In this document: positions 34,847 through 44,638 of the stretch, one piece after another
Layout: each line of letters opens with the position of its first letter
Position numbering within the stretch: the first letter of the stretch is position 1
Source: Lentisphaerota bacterium
GTDB taxonomy: Bacteria > Verrucomicrobiota > Kiritimatiellia > UBA8416 > JAIOPI01
Reading direction: 5' to 3'
Assembly (NCBI GenBank): GCA_021413965.1
Contig: JAIOPI010000004.1
Span: 124,001-188,000, forward strand
Length of the DNA: 64,000 bases
Translations under genes and position numbers: made by a program
Notes under the pieces: generated by a model
The model's input: only the letters and a program-made list of their open reading frames with translations
Told to the model about the DNA's origin: nothing
The model's database searches: none

Positions 34847-37800
34847 ATGAAGCGGGTGGCGTTGTTGGCGGTGCTGCTGCTGGCCGGGGCCCATGGGGCA
34901 TGGTGCGTCGAAGTGCTCAATGGCAGCTTTGAGGACGGGACGAACAGCTGGACCGTGTCAGCCAGCGATACCAACCCGCCCGCCTGCGCGGTGGGCGACA
35001 GCGAGGGCTGCACCGACGGCACGTATGCGATGGCGCTCAGCGGCCTCAACCTGGCCGGCAATGCCGTGCTGGAGCAGACACTGGCCACCGTGTCGGGCGC
35101 CGTGTACGCGGTCAGGTTCGACCACGGGGCTTTCGCCAACGCCGGCCGGGCCCAGGTGCTGCGAGCGGAGGCGCTGGACGGCGCCACGCTGTTGGCCGGC
35201 CTGACCGTAACAGCCTTCGGACCGGGCAGTGCCAGCGCCGCCTTCACCACCCGAACAAACACCTTCACCGCCGCCTCCGCCTTCACCACCATCCGCTTCA
35301 TTGACCAGACCACGCTCGCCAACAGCCAGAACTGTGATGGCCTGCTGGATCGCGTGCGCGCCAGCGGCACCGTCGCGGTTCCCGTGATCGCTCCCTACGG
35401 CGGCCTGCATGCCGGCCCGGTTGAGGTCACGCTCAGCTGCGCCACCGAGGGCGCCCAGATCGCCTACACGCTGGACGGCCTGACGCCCACCACCAACAGC
35501 CCCGCATACGGCACCCCGTTTACCCTCTCGTCGAACGCCACCGTCAAAGCCCTTGCCTGGATGGACGGCCTGGATGACAGTGCGGTGGCCAGCGCCGTCT
35601 TCACCATCAGCGATCTGCCGCTGGTCGCCACGCCCACCATCGCCCCCAACGGCGGCGAATACCTTGAGGAGGTCGACGTCACGCTCGCCTGCGCCACCGC
35701 GGGCGCCGCCATCCGCTACACGACCGACGGCAGCGCGCCCGCCACCAACAGCGCCACCTACAGCGCCCCGCTTGTCCTCACGTCGGACGCCACCGTCAAG
35801 GCCATCGCCTCGATGGCCGGAATGGCCGACAGCGACTTGGCCAGCGCGGCGTTCCGCGTGCTTCCGCCCGGAAGCGTCCGCAACGGCAGCTTCGAATCTG
35901 GCACCAATGGCTGGACCGTGACGGCCACCGACGCCAACCCGCCCGCCTGCGCCGTGGACAGCAGCGCCGGTGCGAGCGATGGCACCAACGCGATGGTCTT
36001 CGGCAGGCTCAACGCGCCGGGCAACGGCGTGATCGAGCAGGCGCTCACCACCGTGTCCGGGGCCGTGTACACGGTGTGGTTTGACTACGCCGTCTTCGGC
36101 CTCAGGAACAAGACGCAGGCGCTGCGCGCAGAGGCGCTCGACGGCGCCACCGTGCTGGCCGCGCGTGACGCCACAGCCGTTAGCGCCGTCGATGTGCTCG
36201 ACCCCGCCGCCGTCGTGTTTCGCCCGCAGTCCAACACCTTCAGCGCCGTCTCAGCCTCAACCCTCATCCGCTTCACCGACCAAACCACGCCGGCGAACGG
36301 CACCAGCGGCGACGGGGCGCTGGACGCCGTGCACATCACCGGCATGGTGGCGGCGCCGGCGATGTCGCCGGACGGCGGCATGCATGTCGGCAGCGTGGAC
36401 GTCACGCTGACCTGCGCCACCGATGGAGCCACCATCGCCTACACCACCGATGGCAGCGCGCCCGGCACCAACAGCACCCCCTACACCGCGCCCTTCACGC
36501 TCACCTCAAACACCACGGTCAAGGCCGTGGCCTGGCGAACGGGCCTCGCCGACAGCGCCGTCTCCAGCGCGACCTTCACCGTCACCCCGATGCCCCTGGT
36601 GGCCACCCCAACCATCACGCCGGACGGCGGCGCCTTCCTGGACCTGGTTGACGTCACCCTGGCTTGCGACACGCCGGACGCCACCATCGCCTACACCACC
36701 GATGACAGCACGCCCACCACCAACAGCGCCGCCTACAGCGCGCCGCTGTCCCTGACCTCGAACACCACGATCCGCGCCATGGCCTGGAAAGCCGCCATGA
36801 GCGACAGCGCGGTCACCAGCGCCACGTTCGCGATCTTCTCCGACGTCCTCACGCCCACGATCTCGCCCGACGGCGGCCCGATCACCGGGAGCGTCACGGT
36901 CACCCTCGCCTGCGACACCCCGGGCAGCACGATCCGCTATACCAGCGACGGCAGCGACCCCGGCTCCGTCGCCGGCACGTACCTGGCCTACTCCGCGCCG
37001 TTCCGAATGGGCAGCGGCACCGTGAAGGCCTACAGCACCCACGGCGGCTACACCAACAGCGCCGTGGTCAGCGCCACCTTCTCCAACAGCGTGGACGAGA
37101 GCTGGGCCGGGATCGCCCTCCCCGGCCGCGTGGAGGCCGAACACTATCGCGCCGGCGAGGAAGGCAGCGCCTACCACGACGTGGATCCCGCCAACAACGG
37201 GCACGTCTACCGCGCCGACGGCGTCGACCTCCAGCCCTGCGACGATGCCGGCGGCGGCTACAACGTCGGCTGGACCGTCTTCACTGAATGGATGGAATAC
37301 GACATCCACGTGACCCATGCCGGCGATTACGACTTCATCTTCCGGCTCGCCTCCGCCGCGGCCGGAATCAAAACCGTCAGCGCCCTGGTCGACTCCGTCA
37401 CGGTCGCCACGGTCGACATCCCCTACACCAACGGCTACGAGCACTACCACGATGCGATGATCGCCGGGGTCCCCCTGGCGGCCGGCGACCACGTGTTGCG
37501 CGTCTACTTCAACACGCCGAACCTGACGTTCAACTACCTCGACATCACCACCCGGACGGCGCGGATCGCCGTGCCGGGCCGCATCGAGGCCGAGAACTTC
37601 AAACCCGGCGGGCAGGGCGTCGGCTACTTCGAGAACCTGCCCCACCGCAACGTCAACCTCGGCGGCGCCTACCGTCTCGCCGAGGGCGTCGACATCGAGA
37701 CCTGCCGCGACAGCGGCGGCGGCTACAATGTCGGCCATACCGACCTGGCCGGCGAATGGCTGGCCTACAACATCCGCGTCGCTCGCGGCGTCCCGCATGA

Positions 37801-38050
37801 CATCACCTTCCGCGTCGCCTCGGCCACCGAAGGCATCAAGACGCTCCGCGCCGAAGTGGACGGCTTGCCCGTGGCCACGGGGACGTTCGACTTTGCCGAT
37901 GGCTGGCAGGCCTTCCACGATGTGACCATCCGGGGTGTCCAGCTGGCGGCGGGCGACCACGAACTGAAAATCCTCTTTGACACCGAGAGCATCAACCTCA
38001 ACTATGTGGACATCACCGAGTACTCCGGCATGATGATTGTGATCAGATAG
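34847..38050 (+). CDS. Large secreted multi-domain carbohydrate-binding protein (1)
   Basis: A 1067-residue exported protein: signal peptide (VALLAVLLLAGAHGAWC), a 'NGSFEDGTNSWT' beta-sandwich (DUF642/CBM4-like), two chitobiase/beta-hexosaminidase C-terminal repeats (type TPTIAPNGGEYLEEVDVTL...IRYTTDGSAP), a second NGSFESGTNGWT domain, three more chitobiase-type repeats, then two CBM6/35-like domains (LPGRVEAEHYRAGEEG... and VPGRIEAENFKPGGQG...). No catalytic domain is seen, so it probably binds polysaccharide at the cell surface. GGAGG (34837-34841) fixes the start. The LacI gene follows 9 bp downstream. The paralog at 39284 has the same architecture with more repeats. Confidence 0.83.
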   Translation: MKRVALLAVLLLAGAHGAWCVEVLNGSFEDGTNSWTVSASDTNPPACAVGDSEGCTDGTYAMALSGLNLAGNAVLEQTLATVSGAVYAVRFDHGAFANAGRAQVLRAEALDGATLLAGLTVTAFGPGSASAAFTTRTNTFTAASAFTTIRFIDQTTLANSQNCDGLLDRVRASGTVAVPVIAPYGGLHAGPVEVTLSCATEGAQIAYTLDGLTPTTNSPAYGTPFTLSSNATVKALAWMDGLDDSAVASAVFTISDLPLVATPTIAPNGGEYLEEVDVTLACATAGAAIRYTTDGSAPATNSATYSAPLVLTSDATVKAIASMAGMADSDLASAAFRVLPPGSVRNGSFESGTNGWTVTATDANPPACAVDSSAGASDGTNAMVFGRLNAPGNGVIEQALTTVSGAVYTVWFDYAVFGLRNKTQALRAEALDGATVLAARDATAVSAVDVLDPAAVVFRPQSNTFSAVSASTLIRFTDQTTPANGTSGDGALDAVHITGMVAAPAMSPDGGMHVGSVDVTLTCATDGATIAYTTDGSAPGTNSTPYTAPFTLTSNTTVKAVAWRTGLADSAVSSATFTVTPMPLVATPTITPDGGAFLDLVDVTLACDTPDATIAYTTDDSTPTTNSAAYSAPLSLTSNTTIRAMAWKAAMSDSAVTSATFAIFSDVLTPTISPDGGPITGSVTVTLACDTPGSTIRYTSDGSDPGSVAGTYLAYSAPFRMGSGTVKAYSTHGGYTNSAVVSATFSNSVDESWAGIALPGRVEAEHYRAGEEGSAYHDVDPANNGHVYRADGVDLQPCDDAGGGYNVGWTVFTEWMEYDIHVTHAGDYDFIFRLASAAAGIKTVSALVDSVTVATVDIPYTNGYEHYHDAMIAGVPLAAGDHVLRVYFNTPNLTFNYLDITTRTARIAVPGRIEAENFKPGGQGVGYFENLPHRNVNLGGAYRLAEGVDIETCRDSGGGYNVGHTDLAGEWLAYNIRVARGVPHDITFRVASATEGIKTLRAEVDGLPVATGTFDFADGWQAFHDVTIRGVQLAAGDHELKILFDTESINLNYVDITEYSGMMIVIR

Positions 38051-38059
38051 AAGGCACCC

Positions 38060-39067
38060 ATGGTGGCCCTGCGGGATATAGCGAAAGCAGTTGGCGTGTC
38101 CGTGTCGCTAGTCTCGAAAGTGCTCAACAACCGCCTTGGCACGACCGGGGTGAGCGCCGACACCATCGCCACGGTGCGCCTCACGGCCGAGAAGATGGGC
38201 TACCGCAAGAACGCCTCGGCCGTCGCCCTTCTGGCCGGCCGCCACAACATCGTCGGCGTCTACATCCACTGCCTCGGCATGGCTGGCAGCGGCATTCTCG
38301 AGGAGCTGCTGGGGGGCATCTCCACCGCGGCCCACCAGAACCATCAGCGCCTGCAGCTGAATTTCTTCATCACCGCGGATGAGTTCCATGCGCTCTGCGA
38401 GGGCGCCCACAAGGGCGCGATCGATGGCCTCGTGGTCGGCGGCGTGCTCCACGAGGACCTCGCCGGCCGGCTGAGCGACATCCGCGCGACCGGCCTGCCC
38501 GTGGTCACCATTTACGACAAGTCGGCCGCCCCTTCGCTGACCAACGTGGGGCTGGACCAGGTCCGCGTCGCGCAGCTGGCCACGTCCCACCTGATCGAAC
38601 GCGGATCGCGCCGGATCGCCCATATCCGCAACATGGACGACCGCTACGATGGCTACCGGCGGGCGCTGGCCGCCGCCGATATCCCCTATGACGCGTCGCG
38701 GGTTTTCGATGCCCGCACTCTCGACTACGGCCACGTCACGGGCGAACAGGCGGTGGAGGCGTTCCTGGGACGCGGCGTGGTCTTCGACGGACTCGTGGCC
38801 CAATCCGACCAGGAGGCCATGGGCGCCATGAACCTGCTGTTCCGGCGCGGTTTCAACGTGCCCGATGACGTCCGGTTGATCGGCATCGACAACGCGCCCT
38901 ACTGCGACTTTGCCCGCGTGCCCCTCAGTTCGGTGTCTCAGAACTACCGGCTCAGGGGCGAGGAAGCCATGCGCCTGGTCCTGGATATGATCGCCGGCAA
39001 GCGCGTGCGCTCCACCGCCGTGAAACCCCTGCTGGTCGCGCGCGAATCGTCCCGGGCCGCCGAGTAG
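38060..39067 (+). CDS. LacI-family transcriptional regulator (1)
   Basis: 335 residues with the LacI helix-turn-helix at the N-terminus (LRDIAKAVGVSVSLVSKVLNNRLGTTGVS), hinge region (GYRKNASAVALLAGRHN) and periplasmic-binding-protein-like effector domain (IVGVYIHCLGMAGSGILEELLGGI ... DGLVAQSDQEAMGAMNLLFRRG ... VRLIGIDNAPYCDFARVPLSSVSQNY). It would bind a palindromic operator as a dimer, with DNA release or binding set by a sugar. It lies 9 bp after the CBM protein. The ATCAANNNNTTGAT sites in this island are its natural candidates. It may start at the GTG one codon later, matching the second paralog. Confidence 0.92.
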   Translation: MVALRDIAKAVGVSVSLVSKVLNNRLGTTGVSADTIATVRLTAEKMGYRKNASAVALLAGRHNIVGVYIHCLGMAGSGILEELLGGISTAAHQNHQRLQLNFFITADEFHALCEGAHKGAIDGLVVGGVLHEDLAGRLSDIRATGLPVVTIYDKSAAPSLTNVGLDQVRVAQLATSHLIERGSRRIAHIRNMDDRYDGYRRALAAADIPYDASRVFDARTLDYGHVTGEQAVEAFLGRGVVFDGLVAQSDQEAMGAMNLLFRRGFNVPDDVRLIGIDNAPYCDFARVPLSSVSQNYRLRGEEAMRLVLDMIAGKRVRSTAVKPLLVARESSRAAE

Positions 39068-39151
39068 CAACACCGCCGGCCGGCGCGCACGGCCACCCGG
39101 GACCCGCCCCCCCTGCCACATCGAAACCGCGCACATTTACACAAATTTCAC

Positions 39152-39192
39152 TTGCACCCCCTGGTCAATGACACTATCATCAAACCATTGAT
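39152..39192 (+). promoter_or_regulatory. Promoter with overlapping LacI-type operator, second CBM protein
   Basis: TTGCAC (39152-39157), an ideal 17-bp spacer, TATCAT (39175-39180) and operator ATCAAACCATTGAT (39179-39192). This is the clearest example of the shared architecture. The transcription start would fall inside the operator, consistent with repression. The CBM gene starts 91 bp downstream. Confidence 0.72.
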
Positions 39193-39283
39193 TAGCGAAT
39201 ATGCCGGTCAAACCGCGGCGGCGCGGCCTTTTTTTCGGACACTGGTGGCGGGTGGGACGATCCGGGGAAGCAGGAGGTACAGG

Positions 39284-42200
39284 ATGAAGCAGGTGTGGAT
39301 TCTGGCGGCACTCTTGTTGGCAAGCGCGAGTGGAACCTTGGCCCAGGAATTGATCAGCAACACCGACTTCGAAGCCAACCTGACCGGCTGGGTCCGCAAT
39401 GGAGCCGGCACGCTTGCGCGATACAATTCGGGGCACACCGGGAGCTGGTCCTGCCGGCACACGGGGCGGACCGCGGGCAACAACGGGCCCTATCAGATTA
39501 TCAAGCCCGTTCTCGATGCCAATCTGCAGGGCCACTACCTCGCGACCGCCTGGCTCTACCAGGGCTCGGGCAGCGCCATCACCGGCCAGCTTCAAGTGGG
39601 TCTCCGCGTTTCAGGCGTCTGGACCTGGACCACCATCCCCGCCAATGTTCCCCACGACAGTTGGACCAAACTGTCCGCGCTCGTGCCGCTCAACTGGTCC
39701 GGCACGCTGGACGACGCCTGGTTCATCGTCAACACCGAGTCGTCGACGACGACCATTTACGTGGACGACAGCAGCCTTCAAAAGGCCGTCACCCTCCCCA
39801 CCTTCACGCCCGCCGCAGGCACCTACAACACCCCCCAATCGGTGACCATCAGCTCGGCGACGCCCGGTGGTGCCACCATCCGCTACACGACCGACGGCAG
39901 CGACCCCACCTCCGGCACTGGGACCTTGTACAGCGGACCCGTCGACGTCACGGCCACGACCACCCTCAAGGCCATTGCCTACAACGGCAGTGCGCCCGAT
40001 AGCGCCGTCGCCAGCGGGGCCTTCACCATCGCCGCGGCAACCCCCACCATCTCCCCCGGCAGCGGCGAGTTTGTCGGCAGTCTCCCCGTCACGCTGACAT
40101 GCGCCACCCTCGGGGCATCCATCTACTACACCACCGACAACAGCACCCCGACCGCCGGCAGCACCCTGTACAGCACGCCGTTTTCCCTGTCCGCGGACGC
40201 CACCGTCCGCGCGATCGCGGTGAAGAGCGGGCTGAACGACAGTGCCGTGGCCAGTGCCAGCTTTGTCAAACTCCCGGCGGGCAGCGTCCTCAACGGCAGC
40301 TTCGAGTATGGCACCAATGCCTGGACCATCGCGGGCACCGCCTATGCCATCCTGGGCAACCAGGGACTGACCGACGGCGCAAAGGCCCTGACGCTCAACA
40401 GCGCCAACCTGCAGGGCGATGCCGTGTTCCAGCAGACGGTGGGCACCGTCGCGGGCGCCGCGTACGCCCTGCAATTCGATTTCTGGGCCTACGGGCCAAA
40501 GTATCATCAGATGAATGCCGCGGTGCTCAACGGCGCGTCCGTCATCACCAGTACGACGGCATCGCAGACCGGAGCGGGGGATTACAGCTTCACATATCTG
40601 CCATACACGCTCACCTTCACCGCGCTGTCGGGCGCCACGGCCATTCGGTTCACCGATCAGACGACGGCCCTCAACAGCATCGATTCCGATAGCGGTCTCG
40701 ATCACATTCGGCTCAGCGGCACGGCCGCCCCCCCCGTTATCTCGCCCAATGGCGGCTCGCACGTCAGCAGCGTCGAGGTCACCTTGACCTGCCCCACGGA
40801 CGGCGCCACGATCCACTACACGACCAATGGCGACACGCCGACCACCGCCAGCACCACCTACAGCACCCCGTTCGCGCTGAACGCCAGCGCCACCGTCAAG
40901 GCCATCGCCGCGCACAGCGACCTCGCCGATAGCGCGGTGACCAGCGCAACCTTCACACTGGGCGTCGCCACGCCCACCATCACCCCCAATGGTGGCACTT
41001 ACGACGACAGCGTCGACGTGACCCTGGCCTCCGCCACCCCGGGCACGACCTTCTACTACACCACCGACGGCACGCCCCCGACCACGGGCAGCACACTGTA
41101 TGGCGGCCCCTTCGCCCTCACCGCCGACGCCAACATCCAGGTTCTCGCCGTGAAGAGCGGCCTGAGCGACAGCGCCGTGGCCAGCGCCAGTTTCACCGTC
41201 ACGTCCAATCCGCAGGTCGCCACCCCCGCCATTTCGCCAGGCGGCGGCGAATTCATTGGCAGCACGCCCGTGTCGATGTCCTGCATCACCGCGGGCGCCG
41301 CCATCCACTACACCACCGACGGGTCCCCGCCCACGGCCGCCAGCACGCTCTACAGCGGGCCGTTTGCCCATAGCACAACGGCCACGATCCAGGCCATCGG
41401 CGTGAAGAGCGGCAAGCTCGATAGCGCCGTCGCCAGCGCCAGCCTCGTCAAGCTGCCCGCCGGCAGCGTCCTGAACGGCAGCTTCGAGTACGGCACGAAT
41501 GGGTGGATCATTTCATCCACCGACGCCAACCCGGCCAACTACGCCGTGCTCAACAGCGAAGGCCGCACCGATGGCGCCTATGCCGCCGCGTTCGGCAGCG
41601 TCGTCAACGTGGCCGCCGGCAATGCCATGTTTGCCCAAACGCTGACCACCGTGCCGGGCGCCGTCTATACCATTCTGTTCGATCACGGGGCCTTCGGCAA
41701 CAATGCCCAGGTCCAGCGCCTGCTGGCGGAAGCTCTCGATGGGGCCACGGTCCTGGCCAGCCGGGAGGTCACGGATGTCAATGCCATCGCCGTTTTCGAC
41801 CCGGATCTCGTCACCTTCAACGCCCATACGCTCTGCTTCACCGGCACGAGCACGTCGGCCTCGATCCGCTTCACCGACGTGACGACGCTCGGCGGCATCA
41901 ACTGCGACGGGATTCTGGATCACGTGCGCGCCACCAGTGCCGTCGCCACCCCGACGATTTCGCCCGATGGCGGGGCGCACATCCTCAGCGTTCAGGTCAC
42001 CCTGGCCTGCGGCACGCAAGGCGCCGTGATCCATTACACCACGAACGGCGGCACCCCCACTGCCGCCAGCCCCGTCTACAGCGCCCCCATCACGTTGATC
42101 GCCAGCGCCACCGTTAAAGCCATCGCCATTGCCAGCGGCCTGTCCGACAGCGCTGTCGCCAGCGCTGACTTCACGATCACCGCACAGCCGCAGGTGGCCT

Positions 42201-43387
42201 CCCCGACCCTCTCGCCCGCCGGCGGCACGTTCGTCGATAGCGTCGACGTGACCCTGACGAGCGCCACCCCGGGGGCCAGCATCTACTACACGACAGACGG
42301 CAGCGCACCAAGCGCCGCCAGCATCCCGTACGCGACCCCCTTCACCCTCACGGCCAATGCCGTGGTGAAGGCCATCGCCGTCAAGGCCTCGATGCTGGAC
42401 AGTGCCGTAGCCGTCGGGACCTTCACGAAGAGCGGTTCGGAGTCGTGGGTCCTGATCCACGTGCCGGGCCGCGTCGAGGCCGAAGACTACCGCCCCGGCG
42501 GCGAAGGCGTCGCCTACCATGACACGACGGCGGGCAACAGCGGCGGCGCGTATCGCAGCGACAACGTCGATCTCCAAGTCTGCCCCGACAGCGGCGGCGG
42601 CTATAACGTGGGTGCGTCCGTCAATACCGAATGGCTGGAATACAACATCGACGTGGCGGCCACCGGTTCGTACGACTTCAACTTCCGCTTCGCCTCCGCC
42701 TTCGCCGGCACCAAGACGGTCGTCGCCCTGATCGACGGCGTCGCCGTGTCCACCAACGACTACAAGCAGAGCGACAGCTACTCGGTCTACCACGACTCGA
42801 TGATTCCGGCGATCCCCCTGACCGCGGGCCCCCACATCCTGCGGGTGTACTTCTACGAGGCCAATCTCAACTTCAACTACCTGGACATCACCCCCAGCCC
42901 GGTCGTGCACCCCGTCCCGGGACGCGTCGAGGCCGAGGCCTTCAAACCCGGCGGCCAGGGGGTCGGCTACTTCGACAACACCTCGCTCTACAACGGGGGC
43001 AACGCCTACCGCCTCGGCGAGGGCGTCGATATCGAACTCTGCTACGACACCGGCGGCGGGTACAACGTGGGCAACATCCAGCTGGCCGGCGAATGGCTGG
43101 CGTACAACGTGAACGTGGCTCGCGGCACCTACCACGAGTTGGTGCTCCGCGTCGCCTCCGCCAGCGCAGGGACCAAGACGCTGCACGCCCAGGTTGACGG
43201 CGTCACCGTCGCGACCGGCAGCTTTACGCACGCCGACGGCTGGCAGACCTTCCATGATCTGGCCATGGGGCGCTTCGGCCTGACGCCCGGCAACCACGAA
43301 CTGAAGATCTTCTTCGACTCCGAGAACATCAACCTGAACTACCTCAACCTCACGGAGTCTCCCACCACCGTGTTCACCTGGCGGTAA
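39284..43387 (+). CDS. Large secreted multi-domain carbohydrate-binding protein (2)
   Basis: A 1367-residue paralog of the 34847-38050 protein. Signal peptide (VWILAALLLASASGTLAQ), a CBM4/9-like N-terminal domain (ELISNTDFEANLTGWVRNG), seven chitobiase-type repeats (signature YYTTDGSxPT or HYTTNGxTPT) interspersed with two NGSFEYGTN domains, then two CBM6/35-like domains (VPGRVEAEDYRPGGEG and VPGRVEAEAFKPGGQG). No catalytic residues are seen. AGGAGG at 39272-39277 sets the start. It is followed by the second LacI gene. Repeat number differs from paralog 1 (seven versus five), consistent with expansion by recombination. Confidence 0.83.
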   Translation: MKQVWILAALLLASASGTLAQELISNTDFEANLTGWVRNGAGTLARYNSGHTGSWSCRHTGRTAGNNGPYQIIKPVLDANLQGHYLATAWLYQGSGSAITGQLQVGLRVSGVWTWTTIPANVPHDSWTKLSALVPLNWSGTLDDAWFIVNTESSTTTIYVDDSSLQKAVTLPTFTPAAGTYNTPQSVTISSATPGGATIRYTTDGSDPTSGTGTLYSGPVDVTATTTLKAIAYNGSAPDSAVASGAFTIAAATPTISPGSGEFVGSLPVTLTCATLGASIYYTTDNSTPTAGSTLYSTPFSLSADATVRAIAVKSGLNDSAVASASFVKLPAGSVLNGSFEYGTNAWTIAGTAYAILGNQGLTDGAKALTLNSANLQGDAVFQQTVGTVAGAAYALQFDFWAYGPKYHQMNAAVLNGASVITSTTASQTGAGDYSFTYLPYTLTFTALSGATAIRFTDQTTALNSIDSDSGLDHIRLSGTAAPPVISPNGGSHVSSVEVTLTCPTDGATIHYTTNGDTPTTASTTYSTPFALNASATVKAIAAHSDLADSAVTSATFTLGVATPTITPNGGTYDDSVDVTLASATPGTTFYYTTDGTPPTTGSTLYGGPFALTADANIQVLAVKSGLSDSAVASASFTVTSNPQVATPAISPGGGEFIGSTPVSMSCITAGAAIHYTTDGSPPTAASTLYSGPFAHSTTATIQAIGVKSGKLDSAVASASLVKLPAGSVLNGSFEYGTNGWIISSTDANPANYAVLNSEGRTDGAYAAAFGSVVNVAAGNAMFAQTLTTVPGAVYTILFDHGAFGNNAQVQRLLAEALDGATVLASREVTDVNAIAVFDPDLVTFNAHTLCFTGTSTSASIRFTDVTTLGGINCDGILDHVRATSAVATPTISPDGGAHILSVQVTLACGTQGAVIHYTTNGGTPTAASPVYSAPITLIASATVKAIAIASGLSDSAVASADFTITAQPQVASPTLSPAGGTFVDSVDVTLTSATPGASIYYTTDGSAPSAASIPYATPFTLTANAVVKAIAVKASMLDSAVAVGTFTKSGSESWVLIHVPGRVEAEDYRPGGEGVAYHDTTAGNSGGAYRSDNVDLQVCPDSGGGYNVGASVNTEWLEYNIDVAATGSYDFNFRFASAFAGTKTVVALIDGVAVSTNDYKQSDSYSVYHDSMIPAIPLTAGPHILRVYFYEANLNFNYLDITPSPVVHPVPGRVEAEAFKPGGQGVGYFDNTSLYNGGNAYRLGEGVDIELCYDTGGGYNVGNIQLAGEWLAYNVNVARGTYHELVLRVASASAGTKTLHAQVDGVTVATGSFTHADGWQTFHDLAMGRFGLTPGNHELKIFFDSENINLNYLNLTESPTTVFTWR

Positions 43388-43400
43388 TGGCATACCCATT

Positions 43401-44531
43401 GTGGCCTTACGGGATATAGCGAAGGATGTGGGCGTATCCGTCTCGCTCGTTTCGAAGGTGCTCAACCAGAGACTCGGGACGACGGGCGTCAGTGCCGCAA
43501 CCAACGCGGCCGTGCTGAGCGCCGCCGAGCAGCGGGGCTACCGCAAGAATGCCTCCGCCGTCGCCCTCTTGGCGGGGCGGCATAACATCCTTGGCGTCTA
43601 CCTCCACAGCCCTGGCATGGCCGGCAGCGGCATCCTGGAGGAGTTGCTGGAGGGAATCTCCGATGCCGCCTTTGCGCACCATCAGCGCCTCCAGCTGAAT
43701 TTCTTCAGCACACCGGCGGAGTTTCAGGAACTCTGTGCGGACGCGCATCAGGGCGACCTTGACGGACTTGTCGTCGGAGGCATCGCCAACACGGTCTCGG
43801 TCGATCGCCTCCGCGCCATCCGGGCCGGCGGCCTGCCCGTCGTCACCCTGTACGACCACCCGATCCACCCGTCGCTTTTCAATGTCGGCATTGATCACGC
43901 CCGGGTCACCCGGCTCGCCACCGCCCATCTGATTGCGCAGGGGGCGCGCCGTATTGCCCATATCTGCAACATGGAAGCCCGCCACGACGGATACCGCCAG
44001 GCGCTCGCCGCCGCCGGTATCCCCTATGACGCCGCGCGGGTCTATGATGCCCACGCCCTCGACTTCGGCCATATCACGGGGGAACAGGCCGTGGCGTTCT
44101 TCATGCGGCGCCGGGTGCCCTTCGACGGCATCGTCGCCCAATCCGACCAGGAGGCGATGGGTTGTCTGAACATGCTGTTCCAACGGGGCTGCCGCGTTCC
44201 TGATGACGTCCTGGTGATTGGTATTGACGATGCCCCCTACTGCGCCTTCGCCCGCGTCCCGCTGAGCTCAGTGTCGCAGAACTACCGCCGGCAGGGCCAG
44301 GAGGCGATACGCCTCGTTCTGGCCGTGATCGCCGGCCAGCGTGTGCGCTCCACCAAGGTTGAGCCCCTGCTCGTCGTGCGCGACTCTTCGCACCGGACAC
44401 CCGCGCTCGACCGCCCGCGGGACGTGCCCGTCACCGTCGCGCGCGGTCGTCAGCCCGCACGTCGGGCGCGGGACCGGCACTCCCGGATTCACGCGATCCC
44501 GTCACCTTGCCCCTCGCAACGGCATGATTGA
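43401..44531 (+). CDS. LacI-family transcriptional regulator (2)
   Basis: 376 residues, close paralog of the regulator at 38060-39067; starts with GTG. HTH LRDIAKDVGVSVSLVSKVLNQRLGTTGVS is identical to the first regulator except for a few positions outside the recognition helix, and the hinge (GYRKNASAVALLAGRHN) is identical. The two therefore probably bind the same operator. The effector domain is more divergent. The protein has about 40 extra basic residues at the C-terminus after VVRDSS, possibly a lost stop codon. It lies 13 bp downstream of the second CBM protein. Confidence 0.92.
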   Translation: MALRDIAKDVGVSVSLVSKVLNQRLGTTGVSAATNAAVLSAAEQRGYRKNASAVALLAGRHNILGVYLHSPGMAGSGILEELLEGISDAAFAHHQRLQLNFFSTPAEFQELCADAHQGDLDGLVVGGIANTVSVDRLRAIRAGGLPVVTLYDHPIHPSLFNVGIDHARVTRLATAHLIAQGARRIAHICNMEARHDGYRQALAAAGIPYDAARVYDAHALDFGHITGEQAVAFFMRRRVPFDGIVAQSDQEAMGCLNMLFQRGCRVPDDVLVIGIDDAPYCAFARVPLSSVSQNYRRQGQEAIRLVLAVIAGQRVRSTKVEPLLVVRDSSHRTPALDRPRDVPVTVARGRQPARRARDRHSRIHAIPSPCPSQRHD

Positions 44532-44638
44532 ATCGCTGGACCTGCTCGTCAACTTGCGGCATGATCACGCCTTCGATCAGCGGGCGTAAGCCGGGCGCGG
44601 GAGGCGCCGGACGATCGCCTCACAAGGAGACGACCATC

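Noticed and set aside
34847..43387. Direct DNA repeats as a CRISPR or satellite array
   Set aside because: The repetition is at protein level (chitobiase-type domains of about 80 residues), in frame and diverged, not short identical repeats with spacers.
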